Shown: positions 16,717 through 25,236 of the stretch, one piece after another | How positions within the stretch are numbered: position 1 is the first letter of the stretch | How the letters are laid out: every line of letters begins with the position of its first letter | Source: Isoptericola halotolerans | GTDB taxonomy: Bacteria > Actinomycetota > Actinomycetes > Actinomycetales > Cellulomonadaceae | DNA length: 64,000 nucleotides | Assembly (NCBI RefSeq): GCF_003003075.1 | Contig: NZ_PVTX01000006.1 | Span: 1 to 64,000, forward strand | Reading direction: 5' to 3' | The notes under the pieces: model-generated | Seen by the model: the letters and a program-made list of their open reading frames with translations, nothing else | Databases searched by the model: none | What the model was told of the DNA's origin: nothing | Position numbers and translations under genes: made by a program

Positions 16717-17634
16717 ATGACGTCGCGCACGACGGCGAGCGAGAGCCCCGAGCGCCCCGGTGTCCACGTGGAACCCGGGGCGCTGGAGGCGTTCGTCGCG
16801 GCCAGGTCCCAGCTGTTCGGCATCGCTTACCGCATGCTCGGGAGCGTCGCCGAGGCAGAGGACGTGGTGCAGGACGCGTGGGTCCGTTGGCAGCGCACGG
16901 ACCGGTCGGTGGTGAGCAATCCCGCGGCGTTCCTCACCACGATCACCACACGGCTCGCGATCAACGCCGCGAGCTCGGCCCGCGCACGTCGTGAGACGTA
17001 CGTCGGTCCGTGGCTCCCCGAACCTGTCGACACCGCGCAGGACCCGGCCCTGGGGGCGGAGAGAGCCGAGGCACTCGAGCTCGCGACCCTCATGCTCCTC
17101 GAGCGCCTGGCTCCGACCGAGCGCGCGGTGTACGTGCTGCGCGAGGCCTTCGGCTATCCCTATCGACGGGTCGCTGAGATCCTCGAGACGTCGGAGGCCA
17201 ACGCCCGTCAGCTGGCCCGCCGTGCGCGGGAGCGGATCAACCGGCGTGCTCCGGCGCGGGTGGACGCGGCGGAGCACAGGCGCCTTCTCGACGAGTTCGT
17301 CGCGGCCGCGCACGACGGTGACCTCGGCCGGTTCGAGCGGTACCTGGCCGACACCGTCGTCGCCCGACCCGATGGCGGGGGCAAGGTGCACGCCTCGCGC
17401 AAGGAGCTCGTGGGCGTGGCGCGCGTCTCCCTGTTCTTCGACAACGTCTGGCGCAAGTACTGGGCTGACGCGACGCTGCGCGAGGTCGACGCCAACGGCC
17501 TCCCGGCGCTGCTCGTCTCGCGCGAGGGCGCGCCGTTCGCGCTCCTCGCGCTCGACGTGACGACGCGGGGGATCGAGCACGTCTACGTCCAGGTCAACCC
17601 GGACAAGCTCGGGGGCTACGCCGCCACGGGGTGA
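16717..17634 (+). CDS. ECF sigma factor, ECF41/SigJ family, with SnoaL-like C-terminal domain
   Basis: A 305-residue extracytoplasmic-function sigma factor. Regions 2 (SQLFGIAYRMLGSVAEAEDV) and 4 (AFGYPYRRVAEILETSEANA) bind core polymerase and promoter DNA. Three hallmark motifs of ECF41 are present: WLPEP (W99) in the linker, DGGGK (D219) and NPDKL (N294) in the C-terminal SnoaL-like domain. That domain replaces a separate anti-sigma factor and both activates and restrains the protein. The likely targets are the two promoters of matching type at 15865 and 19118. The stop lies 8 bp from the stop of the convergent flavoprotein gene. Confidence 0.95.
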   Translation: MTSRTTASESPERPGVHVEPGALEAFVAARSQLFGIAYRMLGSVAEAEDVVQDAWVRWQRTDRSVVSNPAAFLTTITTRLAINAASSARARRETYVGPWLPEPVDTAQDPALGAERAEALELATLMLLERLAPTERAVYVLREAFGYPYRRVAEILETSEANARQLARRARERINRRAPARVDAAEHRRLLDEFVAAAHDGDLGRFERYLADTVVARPDGGGKVHASRKELVGVARVSLFFDNVWRKYWADATLREVDANGLPALLVSREGAPFALLALDVTTRGIEHVYVQVNPDKLGGYAATG

Positions 17635-17642
17635 GCACGCCC

Positions 17643-19046
17643 TCAGGCGACGTGCGCCGGCTCCGCGGCACCCCGCGTCTCCTGCCCGGGGGTGCCGTCC
17701 TCCGCCAGGATCGACGTGGTCGAGCGCGGTGCCGCAGCGACGAAAGCGGCACGGGGTCGCTGCACCGACGTGAGCGAGACGACGTCGCGGCCGAACACGG
17801 CGGCCGTGAGCCACACGGCCAGGACCCGAGCCTTCCGCTCCCACGTGGGGATGGCGAGCACGTGGTACCCACGGTGCATCATCCAGGCGAGGCGGCCGCG
17901 CACGACGAGGCGGCGGAGCTCGAAGACGCCGGACCCGAGGCCGAGGGTCGCGATGACTCCGAGGCTGCCGTGCACGTACGGACGGGTGCGCCGGCCGCGC
18001 AGCGTGGCGGCGAGGTTGCGCGCCAGCCGGCGGCTCTGGCGCACCGCGTGCTGGGCGTTCGGGACGGCGAGCGCGCCCGGACGCGGAACGGCGAGATCGG
18101 GCACCGCGGCACCGTCCCCGGCAGCCCACGCGTCGTCGATCGGGACGTCGTCCGTGCCGACCCGCAGGTCGGGTCGTACGACGACGTAGCCGCGCTCGTC
18201 GACCGGCAGGTCGGTGTGCGTGGCGACCACGGGGTTGGCAGCGTTGCCGGCCGTCCACACGAGCAGGCCCGTCGCGTACGACTCGCCCGTGGACAGCCTG
18301 ACCACGCCGTCGGTGGCCGACTCGAGACCGGTGCCGAGGTGGACCCTCGCGCCACGTCGTTCGAGCTCGCTGACGACCCAGCGCCCGGGACGGTCGGTGA
18401 CCTCGGGCAGGATGCGCGGGCTGCGTTCCACGAGATGGAACTGCAGTTCCGAGGCGTGGATCTCGGGGTAGCGGTCCAGCAGGTCGTGCGCGAGGGAGAG
18501 CAGCTCCCCGAACCCCTCCACGCCGGAGAACCCGCCGCCCACGAACGTCACGGTCAGCAGCCGTCGGCGCTCCGGGCCGGCCGGAAGCACCGCGGCCTGG
18601 TCGAAGGACGTCAGCAGGCGGTCACGGATCGCGACGGCCTCCTCGACGTGCTTCATGCCGATGCCGTGCTCCGACACGCCCGGCACGGGGAAGACCCGGG
18701 TCACGGCGCCGGCGGTGACGACCACGGTGTCGTAGTCGATGTGTTGCTCGGCCCCACTCCGCGGGCGCACGACTACCTGGTGGGCGGCGTGGTCGATCCG
18801 GGTCACGGTGCCGTCGACGAGCCGGGTGCGGCGCAGGTGGGTGCGGTGCGCCACGGCGGCGTGCCGGGCTTCGACCGACGCGCCGACCACCTCGGGCAGG
18901 AACGGCTGGTAGGTCATGTACGGGCGCGGGTCCACGAGCACCAGCTCGACGTCGCCGCGCCGCAGTTCGGGCCGCAGGTGCTTCTCGAGCTCGCGGGCCG
19001 CCGTGAACCCGGCGTAGCCCCCGCCGACGATGACGATGCGTTCCAT
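17643..19046 (-). CDS. NDH-2-like FAD-dependent pyridine nucleotide oxidoreductase
   Basis: A 467-residue flavoprotein with two dinucleotide-binding folds: IVIVGGGYAGFTAARELEKH at the N-terminus for FAD and VTFVGGGFSGVEG near residue 160 for NAD(P)H. The second FAD motif is DAWAAGDGAAVPD. The C-terminal amphipathic region with FELRRLVVRGRLAWMMHRGY matches type II NADH dehydrogenases, which pass electrons to quinones at the membrane face without pumping. ATG at 19046 has CAGGAGG upstream. It converges on the ECF41 operon and its upstream region carries the same promoter type, so it is a likely regulon member. Confidence 0.9.
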   Translation of the reverse strand: MERIVIVGGGYAGFTAARELEKHLRPELRRGDVELVLVDPRPYMTYQPFLPEVVGASVEARHAAVAHRTHLRRTRLVDGTVTRIDHAAHQVVVRPRSGAEQHIDYDTVVVTAGAVTRVFPVPGVSEHGIGMKHVEEAVAIRDRLLTSFDQAAVLPAGPERRRLLTVTFVGGGFSGVEGFGELLSLAHDLLDRYPEIHASELQFHLVERSPRILPEVTDRPGRWVVSELERRGARVHLGTGLESATDGVVRLSTGESYATGLLVWTAGNAANPVVATHTDLPVDERGYVVVRPDLRVGTDDVPIDDAWAAGDGAAVPDLAVPRPGALAVPNAQHAVRQSRRLARNLAATLRGRRTRPYVHGSLGVIATLGLGSGVFELRRLVVRGRLAWMMHRGYHVLAIPTWERKARVLAVWLTAAVFGRDVVSLTSVQRPRAAFVAAAPRSTTSILAEDGTPGQETRGAAEPAHVA

Positions 19047-19091
19047 GACCGCCTCCTGTACGGCGCGCACCGTGCGCGCTCTCACCCTCTC

Positions 19092-19118
19092 GACCGTGCG
19101 GCACGCTCATCTGTGACA
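19092..19118 (-). promoter_or_regulatory. ECF41-type promoter of the flavoprotein gene
   Basis: On the minus strand, TGTCACA (19118-19112), 16 bp, then GGTC (19095-19092). The -35 box is a perfect match to the ECF41 consensus, and spacing and -10 box are the same as upstream of the epimerase gene. The coding start is 46 nt downstream. Confidence 0.75.
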
Positions 19119-19360
19119 TCGCGTGCGTCACGTCCGAGCAGCCTGACGTGGAGGCGCCCTCTCCCCGCCGGGCCAGGCTGGCCTCGCGGGCAGCATGCGC
19201 AGCCTCGACGACCTGCCGCAGAGTCCGGGCACCGTGACGACGCGCGGATGCGGGCCGGCCGGGACCCGTTGACCACCAGGTCGGCGGCCGCGCAGTCCAT
19301 GCGGGGACCGGCCGACTAGGGTGTTTGACCAGCGTGGTGCGACGGCCGACACTGACGCGT

Positions 19361-20224
19361 GTGGCCCTCGACGCAACGACCGCCCCGACCGCTCCCTCGC
19401 CCGCGGGCGAGCCCGCGCCGTCGGGCACCGTACCGACCCCGTACGAGGACCTGCTCCGCGACGTCCTGGAGCACGGCACGCGCAAGGCCGACCGCACCGG
19501 GACGGGCACCCGCAGCGTGTTCGGGCGCCAGATCCGCTACGACCTCTCGGCGGGCTTCCCGCTGGTCACCACCAAGCGGGTGCACCTGAAGTCGATCGCG
19601 TACGAGCTGCTGTGGTTCCTGCGCGGCGAGGCCAACGTGCGCTGGCTCCAGGAGCGCGGGGTGTCCATCTGGGACGAGTGGGCCGACGTCGACGGCGAGC
19701 TCGGCCCGGTCTACGGCGTGCAGTGGCGCTCCTGGCCGACGCCGGACGGCCGGCACGTGGACCAGATCGCGGCGGTGATCGAGCAGATCCGCCACAACCC
19801 CGACTCGCGGCGGCACCTCGTCTCGGCGTGGAACGTGGCCGAGATCGACAACATGGCGCTGCCGCCCTGCCACGTCATGTTCCAGTTCTACGTGGCCGAC
19901 GGCCGGCTCAGCTGCCAGCTCTACCAGCGCTCGGCGGACCTGTTCCTCGGCGTGCCGTTCAACATCGCGTCCTACGCGCTGCTCACGCACATGGTCGCGG
20001 CGCAGACCGGGCTCGCGGTGGGCGACTTCGTGTGGACCGGTGGTGACTGCCACGTCTACGACAACCACGTCGACCAGGTGACCACGCAGCTCGCGCGCGA
20101 CCCCTACCCGTACCCGACGCTGCGGCTCGCGCCGCGCGACTCGATCGACGCCTACGAGTACGAGGACATTGAGGTGGTCGGCTACCGGCACCACCCCGGC
20201 ATCAAGGCTCCGGTGGCCGTGTGA
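19361..20224 (+). CDS. thyA: Thymidylate synthase
   Basis: A 287-residue ThyA-type enzyme that converts dUMP and methylene-THF to dTMP and DHF. Visible motifs are [20 protein letters not shown] at the N-terminus, the catalytic Cys in [33 protein letters not shown] for dUMP and folate, and [13 protein letters not shown]. The first 30 or so residues before TPYEDLL are a Pro/Ala-rich extension; the start is therefore uncertain. In-frame GTG codons at 19334 and 19337 lie just after a TAGGGT -10 box (19317-19322) and are alternatives. Its stop overlaps the folA start (GTGA), coupling production of DHF to its reductase. Confidence 0.95.
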   Translation: MALDATTAPTAPSPAGEPAPSGTVPTPYEDLLRDVLEHGTRKADRTGTGTRSVFGRQIRYDLSAGFPLVTTKRVHLKSIAYELLWFLRGEANVRWLQERGVSIWDEWADVDGELGPVYGVQWRSWPTPDGRHVDQIAAVIEQIRHNPDSRRHLVSAWNVAEIDNMALPPCHVMFQFYVADGRLSCQLYQRSADLFLGVPFNIASYALLTHMVAAQTGLAVGDFVWTGGDCHVYDNHVDQVTTQLARDPYPYPTLRLAPRDSIDAYEYEDIEVVGYRHHPGIKAPVAV

Positions 20225-20769
20225 TCGGTCTGATCTGGGCGCAGGCCCGCGACGCCGCGGGCCGGCCGGTGATCGGCGCGGGCGGGACCATCCCGTGGCA
20301 CGTCCCCGAGGACTTCGCGCACTTCCAGCGCACGACGGCGGGGCACCCCGTCGTCATGGGCCGGCTCACCTGGGCGTCCCTGCCGCCCCGCGTCCGTCCG
20401 CTGCCCCGACGCACCAACGTGGTGGTGACGCGGCAGCCCGGGTGGTCCGACGACGGCGCCGTCGTCGCGTCGTCGCTGCCTGCCGCGCTGGACGTCGCGA
20501 GCGAGGCGCCCGGTGGTGACGAGGTGTGGGTCATGGGCGGCGGTCAGGTCTACGCGGAGGCGGTGGCGCTCGCCGACCGGTGCGTGGTCACGGAGATCGA
20601 CCTGGAGGTGGCGGGGGACGCGTTCGCGCCGGAGCTCGACCTTGCCGAGTGGTCGTTCGTCGACGGACCGGCAGCAGCCTGGCAGACGTCGTCGGGCACG
20701 GACGGGCTGCGCTACCGCATCCGTACGTACGTGCGCCGTCCGGCCGGCGACCGCACGTCGCGGACATGA
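20221..20769 (+). CDS. folA: Dihydrofolate reductase
   Basis: A 182-residue DHFR. The N-terminal [10 protein letters not shown] strand, [18 protein letters not shown] (the substrate-binding Trp and the catalytic acidic residue, here Glu or Asp in PEDF), [25 protein letters not shown] and the [17 protein letters not shown] loop are all present. It regenerates THF from the DHF made by ThyA. GTG at 20221 overlaps the thyA stop by 4 nt. The stop codon lies inside the left arm of the terminator hairpin. Confidence 0.94.
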   Translation: MIGLIWAQARDAAGRPVIGAGGTIPWHVPEDFAHFQRTTAGHPVVMGRLTWASLPPRVRPLPRRTNVVVTRQPGWSDDGAVVASSLPAALDVASEAPGGDEVWVMGGGQVYAEAVALADRCVVTEIDLEVAGDAFAPELDLAEWSFVDGPAAAWQTSSGTDGLRYRIRTYVRRPAGDRTSRT

Positions 20770-20809
20770 GGCCTGCGGTCCTGGACGGGGTCCGGGACCG
20801 CAGGCCTCA
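20767..20809 (+). terminator. Terminator of thyA-folA
   Basis: TGAGGCCTGCGGTCC pairs perfectly over 15 bp with GGACCGCAGGCCTCA around a 13-nt loop. The first three bases are the folA stop codon. There is no T-tract. Confidence 0.75.
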
Positions 20810-20829
20810 CGCCCGCGAACGGTGGGGCG

Positions 20830-22167
20830 TCACCAGGAGGCGTTCTCCGCCATCTCGAGGGCGATCTCCTGCCACCAGGCGCCGGCGGACGGGCCGCCGT
20901 TGCAGGTGCCGTCCGACTCGCCGGGCAGCTTGACCCACAGCAGCGCGTCCAGGCCACCGGGCTCGGTCACGACCGCGGGCCGCTCACCGAGCGCGCGACC
21001 GCGCGGGTTGCACCACTCGCCGTTGGACCCGTTGCCGTTGCGCGAGGTGTCGATGACGAACCGTGCCCCGCCCGTCAGCGCCGCGATCTGCTCGCCGTAG
21101 GCCCGCTCGGCCGCCGTGGTGTTGTAGTTCGACGTGTTGAGCGCGAACCCGACGGCGTGCTCGAACCCGATCTGGTTCAGCCGGTCCGCCGCCTCGGAGG
21201 GGCTCAACCAGCCCGAGTGGCCGGCGTCGATGTACACCCGACCACCGGCGTCGGTCAGCTGCTCGGCGGCGTACCGCAGGTAGCCGACCCGGTCACCCTG
21301 GCCGTCGCAGTCCCCGAGCTGGGCGAGGGCATCCGGTTCGAGGACGATGTACGGGCTGCCCTGGATGCCGGCCGCGACCTCGTCGATCCAGTGGGCGTAC
21401 TCGCTCTGCTCCACGCCGCCGCCGGAGTGGTTGCCGCAGTCGCGGCCGGGGATGGCGTAGACGGCGAGGATCGGCGTCGTGCCGTCGGCCACAGCGCGAC
21501 CGGTGTAGTCGGCGACCGCCTCGCGCTCCGTCGTCGCGTCGTTCCAGTTGCCGACCCAGTACGCCTGCGGCGTGTGCGCGATCTTGGCCAGGAGGTCCTT
21601 GTCGGTGCCGCTCGCGGCCTGCCAGGCCTCGTACGACTGGTTCGTCACGTCCACGTAGAGCTCCGACGACGGCGGCGTCGGGTCGTCGGTGGGGTCCGGT
21701 GTGGGGTCGTCGGTGGGGTCCGGCGTCGGGTCCGGCTCGCCCACGTCACCCGTGCAGGCCACCCCGTCGAGCGTGAAGGCGCCGGGGACGGGGTTGCTGC
21801 CGGACCAGGTGCCGATGAAGCCGAAGCTCGCCGAGCCGTCCGCGACGAGGTTCGAGTTCCAGCCGACGCCCGAGGCCGTGACCGTGCTCCCGGACTGGGT
21901 GACCTCGGCGTTCCACGCCTGGGTCACCGACTGGCCGGAGGCGGCCGTCCACCCGAGCTCCCACGAGGAGATCGGGTCGCCGAGGTTGGTGACCGTGACG
22001 TCGGCCTGGAAGCCGCCCGACCACTCGTTGGTGACCCGGTAGTCGACCGAGCAGCCCTCGGCGGCCGCGGCGCTGGTGGCCGCCACCACGCCGACGGCGC
22101 CGGTGGTCACCAGGCCGGCTGTGGCGAGCAGTGCCGTCCAGCGGGTTCGTCGTCGTACCTGCGTCAT
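20830..22167 (-). CDS. Secreted endoglucanase: CBM2 plus glycoside hydrolase family 6
   Basis: A 445-residue exported cellulase. An Arg-rich signal peptide ends at about residue 36 (ATSAAAA). A family 2 cellulose-binding module (about residues 38-135; CSVDYRVTNEWSGGFQADVT, SWELGWTA, with bracketing cysteines) follows, then a Pro-Asp-Thr linker of DPTPDPTD repeats and a GH6 catalytic domain. GH6 motifs include YAIPGRDCGNHSGGG, VLEPDALAQLGDC with a catalytic Asp, IDAGHSGWLSP and FVIDTSRNGNGS. GH6 enzymes hydrolyse beta-1,4-glucan with inversion; the organisation matches CenA-type endoglucanases of Cellulomonas. A LacI-type palindrome lies upstream of its promoter. ATG at 22167 has CGGAG upstream. 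Confidence 0.95.
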   Translation of the reverse strand: MTQVRRRTRWTALLATAGLVTTGAVGVVAATSAAAAEGCSVDYRVTNEWSGGFQADVTVTNLGDPISSWELGWTAASGQSVTQAWNAEVTQSGSTVTASGVGWNSNLVADGSASFGFIGTWSGSNPVPGAFTLDGVACTGDVGEPDPTPDPTDDPTPDPTDDPTPPSSELYVDVTNQSYEAWQAASGTDKDLLAKIAHTPQAYWVGNWNDATTEREAVADYTGRAVADGTTPILAVYAIPGRDCGNHSGGGVEQSEYAHWIDEVAAGIQGSPYIVLEPDALAQLGDCDGQGDRVGYLRYAAEQLTDAGGRVYIDAGHSGWLSPSEAADRLNQIGFEHAVGFALNTSNYNTTAAERAYGEQIAALTGGARFVIDTSRNGNGSNGEWCNPRGRALGERPAVVTEPGGLDALLWVKLPGESDGTCNGGPSAGAWWQEIALEMAENASW

Positions 22168-22206
22168 GGCGGGCTCCGATCTGCGAAGGGAAGCGGGATC
22201 CCGGCC

Positions 22207-22236
22207 ACGGTAGTGACGCAGGCCCACCGCGGTCAG
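22207..22236 (-). promoter_or_regulatory. Promoter of the GH6 cellulase gene
   Basis: On the minus strand CTGACC (22236-22231) and TACCGT (22212-22207) are 18 bp apart, with the ATG at 22167. Confidence 0.5.
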
Positions 22237-22239
22237 CGG

Positions 22240-22253
22240 CCTAAACGGTTAGG
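22240..22253. promoter_or_regulatory. LacI-type operator candidate for the cellulase gene
   Basis: CCTAAACGGTTAGG is an inverted repeat with 5-bp arms and a central CG, the usual geometry of LacI-family operators. It sits directly upstream of the -35 box. The cognate regulator is not in this window; the LacI protein at 31579 has a different site. Confidence 0.45.
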
Positions 22254-22285
22254 ACTGCCCGCCGGACCAGGAGTGCCGGCACGCG

Positions 22286-22320
22286 GAGAGGCCCGGGAGG
22301 ACAGATCCTCCCGGGCTCTC
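22286..22320 (-). terminator. Terminator downstream of xylB
   Basis: GCCCGGGAGGA (22291-22301) and TCCTCCCGGGC (22306-22316) form an 11-bp stem with a 4-nt loop, extended by GAGAG/CTCTC on either side. It separates the xylulokinase gene from the cellulase promoter. Confidence 0.75.
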
Positions 22321-22357
22321 TCAGGCCTCTCTCAGACCTCTCTCATGTCTCTCGGCG

Positions 22358-23860
22358 CTACACGAGGTCGCGGACCGCCGCGTACTGCTCGCGCACCACC
22401 GGACGGGGGTCGGCCTCGAGCGTCGCCGTGACCGACGTCGACCACGAGGGCGCCGCGGCGTCCGGGTCCGACGCGGCGGCGAGGACCCACGCCGCCTGCC
22501 GTGCGGCGCCGTCGGCCACGTACTCGCCGGCAGCGGGGATCGAGATGGGCACCCCGAAGACCTGGGGCGCGATCTCCTGGACCGCCGGCGACTGCGCGGC
22601 GCCCCCGATGAGCATGACGCGCTCGACCGGGACTCCCTGGGCCCGCAGGGCGTCGAGGCCGTCGGCCAGCCCGCACAGCATCCCCTCGACGTAGGCGCGG
22701 GCGAGGTGCTCGCGGGTCGAGGTGGCCAGGCGCAGGCCGTGCAGTGTGCCGGTGGCGTCGGGGCGGTTCGGCGTGCGCTCGCCCTCGAGGTACGGCACCA
22801 GCACGAGGCCGTCGGCCCCGGGCGGCGCCGACAGGGCGAGGCGGGCGAGACCGTCGAAGTCGGTGTCGAGCACGGTGCGGGCGGCGTCGAGCACCCGCGC
22901 CGCGTTCAGCGTCACGGCGAGCATCAGGGCGTTGCCGGTGGCGTCGGCGAACCCGTTGATCGCGCCGGAGCCGTCGGCGGTGCGTCGCGGTGCGACGGCC
23001 GAGACGACGCCGGAGGTGCCGATCGAGATCGCGATGTCGCCCGGCCCCATGCCGAGTCCGAGCGAGGCGCCCGCGTTGTCGCCCGCGCCGGGGCCCAGCA
23101 GCGCGCCGCCCTCGACGGCGGACCCGGCCACGGACGGGTGGGCGACGCCGCCCGGCTCCGAGGGCGCCAGCACCCGCGGCAGGACGACGTCGTCACGGCC
23201 GAACCCGAGGGCGAGCAGGTCGCGGCGGTAGGCGCCGAGCGTCCCGGGGGCGCCGTCGTCGGCCGGTGCCTCGGCGTCGTAGTAGCCGGTCCCCGAGGCG
23301 TCGGAGCGGTCGGTGCACAGCGCCGTGAGGTCCGGACCGAGCGGCGACTCGCCCGCGGGGCCGTAGCCGGCGATGCGCCAGGTCAGCCAGTCGTGGGGGA
23401 GCGCGACGGCGGCGACGCGGGCCGCGTTGTCGGGCTCGGCGTCGCGCAGCCACCGCAGCTTGGTGATGGTCAGCGAGGCGACGAGGACGGACCCGGTGGC
23501 GTCCGCCCAGCGCTGGGCGCCGGTCTCGCGGTCACCCTCGCCGAGCTCGCGGATCAGGTCCTCGGCGGCGGGTGCGGAGCGGGTGTCGTTCCACAGCAGG
23601 GCGTCGCGGACGACGTTCCCCTCGGCGTCGAGGGCGACCAGGCCGTGCTGCTGGCCGCCGACGGCGATCGCGGCCACGTCGTCGAGCCCGCCTGCCGCGC
23701 GGGCCGCCTCGGTGAAGGCCGTCCACCAGTGGTCGGGGTGGATCTCCGTGCCGTCCGGGTGCTGTGCGGAGCCGGAACGCACCAGGGCGCCGGTCTCGGC
23801 GTCGCGCACGACGATCTTGCAGGACTGCGTGGAGGTGTCCACGCCTGCCACGAGGGGCAT
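22358..23860 (-). CDS. xylB: Xylulokinase
   Basis: A 500-residue FGGY-family kinase that phosphorylates D-xylulose to xylulose 5-phosphate. The N-terminal phosphate motif [29 protein letters not shown] and LLWNDTRS form domain I. The adenosine loop is in [20 protein letters not shown], and TSGVVSAV precedes domain II. ATG at 23860 has AGGAG 5 nt upstream. It follows xylA on the same strand across a 121-bp gap that contains a family A palindrome, which may lower its expression relative to xylA. Confidence 0.94.
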   Translation of the reverse strand: MPLVAGVDTSTQSCKIVVRDAETGALVRSGSAQHPDGTEIHPDHWWTAFTEAARAAGGLDDVAAIAVGGQQHGLVALDAEGNVVRDALLWNDTRSAPAAEDLIRELGEGDRETGAQRWADATGSVLVASLTITKLRWLRDAEPDNAARVAAVALPHDWLTWRIAGYGPAGESPLGPDLTALCTDRSDASGTGYYDAEAPADDGAPGTLGAYRRDLLALGFGRDDVVLPRVLAPSEPGGVAHPSVAGSAVEGGALLGPGAGDNAGASLGLGMGPGDIAISIGTSGVVSAVAPRRTADGSGAINGFADATGNALMLAVTLNAARVLDAARTVLDTDFDGLARLALSAPPGADGLVLVPYLEGERTPNRPDATGTLHGLRLATSTREHLARAYVEGMLCGLADGLDALRAQGVPVERVMLIGGAAQSPAVQEIAPQVFGVPISIPAAGEYVADGAARQAAWVLAAASDPDAAAPSWSTSVTATLEADPRPVVREQYAAVRDLV

Positions 23861-23890
23861 CTTCGCTCCTAGGTTGTTCCGACGACGAGC

Positions 23891-23962
23891 GTTGTGGGCG
23901 CGATTTCTGGGCCTGGAAGCCCGGCAAAGCCGGCATTCCGGGCCAGAAATCGCGCCCACAAC
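23891..23962. repeat. Long intergenic palindrome, family A copy 4
   Basis: GTTGTGGGCGCGATTTCTGG (23891-23910) pairs with the exact mirror arm ending in CCCACAAC at 23962. The core GCCTGGAAGCCCGG pairs with the following CCGGCATTCCGGGC. Unlike the other copies it lies between co-directional genes (xylA and xylB). Confidence 0.85.
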
Positions 23963-23981
23963 ATCACACAGGTGGTTCGGC

Positions 23982-25145
23982 TCAGCCGATGAGGTGCTCC
24001 AGCGCGAGCTGGTGCAGCCTCACCAGACCGTAGTCGCGCTCGGCCGTGGCGTCGACGTCGATGCCGTCCACGGACTCGTCGGCGAGGAACGCCTCGAACG
24101 ACTCGCCCGCGCCCAGCGTCGACTCGCCCAGCTCGAAGATGCCGGCGTGCTCGAACGCCGCCTGGACCTTCGGGTCCTCGCGGTAGGCCTTCGCCTTGGC
24201 GGCGAGCATGTCGTAGGTGGCCATGTTGGCCTTGGCCGACTCCCACACGCCGTCGAGGTGCTCGGTGCGGCTCGGCTTGTAGTCGAAGTGCCGCGGGCCC
24301 TCGTAGCGGGGGCCGCCGTTCGGGAACCCGTTCTCCAGCAGGTCCACGGTGAAGAACGCGGACAGCAGGTCGCCGTGGCCGAACACGAGGTCCTGGTCGT
24401 AGCGCGGGCCGTGCTGGCCGTTGAGGTCGATGTGGAAAAGCTTGCCGCAGTACAGCGCCAGCGCGAGGCCGTGCGTGTAGTTGAGGCCCGCCATCTGCTC
24501 GTGCCCGGTCTCCGGGTTGAGGCCCACGATGTCGCCGTTGTCGAGCGTGTTGATCAGCGCGATGGCGTGCCCGATGGTGGGCAGGAAGATGTCGCCGCGG
24601 GGCTCGTTCGGCTTCGGCTCGAGGCCGATGCGCAGGTCGTAGCCCTTCGACTTGATGTAGGCGGCGACGGTGTCGATGCCCTCGGCGTAGCGGGCGTGCG
24701 CGGAGGCGAGGTCCTTCGAGTTGTCGTACTCGGTGCCCTCGCGGCCGCCCCACATGACGAACGTGGAGGCGCCCATCTCGGCGGCGTTGTCGACGCTGCG
24801 CAGCACCTTCTTGAGCCCGAAACGGCGCACGTCGCGGTTGTTCGAGGTGAACGCGCCGTCCTTGAAGATCGGGTGCGAGAACGTGTTGGTCGTGACCATC
24901 TCGCAGACCAGCCCGGACTCCTGGGCGGCCTTCTTCACGCTGTCGATGCCGGCCTGGCGGTCCGCCTCGGAGGCGCCGAAGGGGAAGACGTCGTTGTCGT
25001 GGTAGGTGAAACCCCACGCGCCGAGGTCCGCGAGCTTGCGGACCGACTCGGCCGGGTCCAGCTCGGGACGCGTCGCGGTGCCGAAGGGGTCGTTCGCCGG
25101 CCAGCCCACGGTCCACAGGCCGAACGAGTACTTGATGTCGCTCAC
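23982..25145 (-). CDS. xylA: Xylose isomerase
   Basis: A 387-residue class I (short, actinobacterial) xylose isomerase that converts D-xylose to D-xylulose, and glucose to fructose at lower rate, in the cytoplasm. The catalytic His is in [12 protein letters not shown]. Metal ligands are in [28 protein letters not shown] and [17 protein letters not shown]. Substrate-stacking Trp is in [12 protein letters not shown] at 25145 has GAGGAG 6 nt upstream. It is divergent from the ROK repressor; the 91-bp spacer holds both promoters. Confidence 0.97.
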   Translation of the reverse strand: MSDIKYSFGLWTVGWPANDPFGTATRPELDPAESVRKLADLGAWGFTYHDNDVFPFGASEADRQAGIDSVKKAAQESGLVCEMVTTNTFSHPIFKDGAFTSNNRDVRRFGLKKVLRSVDNAAEMGASTFVMWGGREGTEYDNSKDLASAHARYAEGIDTVAAYIKSKGYDLRIGLEPKPNEPRGDIFLPTIGHAIALINTLDNGDIVGLNPETGHEQMAGLNYTHGLALALYCGKLFHIDLNGQHGPRYDQDLVFGHGDLLSAFFTVDLLENGFPNGGPRYEGPRHFDYKPSRTEHLDGVWESAKANMATYDMLAAKAKAYREDPKVQAAFEHAGIFELGESTLGAGESFEAFLADESVDGIDVDATAERDYGLVRLHQLALEHLIG

Positions 25146-25190
25146 GGGTTCTCCTCGTCGAGTTGGGTGCCGGGCGACGCCGCGGCGGTT

Positions 25191-25233
25191 TGTTGTACGG
25201 CTGAACTATTGCCGGTCGTTGGTCTAGAGTCAA
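25191..25233 (-). promoter_or_regulatory. xylA promoter and candidate ROK operator
   Basis: On the minus strand TTGACT (25233-25228) and AATAGT (25210-25205) are 17 bp apart. An imperfect palindrome GTT...AAC spanning 25191-25206 lies over the -10 region and start of transcription; it is a plausible but weak repressor site. Confidence 0.5.
25225..25230 (+). promoter_or_regulatory. -10 box for leaderless xylR transcript
   Basis: TAGAGT ends 6 nt before the GTG start of the ROK repressor gene and overlaps the -35 box of the divergent xylA promoter, so the two promoters compete for the same DNA. Confidence 0.55.
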
Positions 25234-25236
25234 GAC

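Noticed and set aside
20712-20957. Small minus-strand frame across the folA terminator
   Set aside because: It overlaps the ends of folA and the cellulase gene, with no homology and no start signal.
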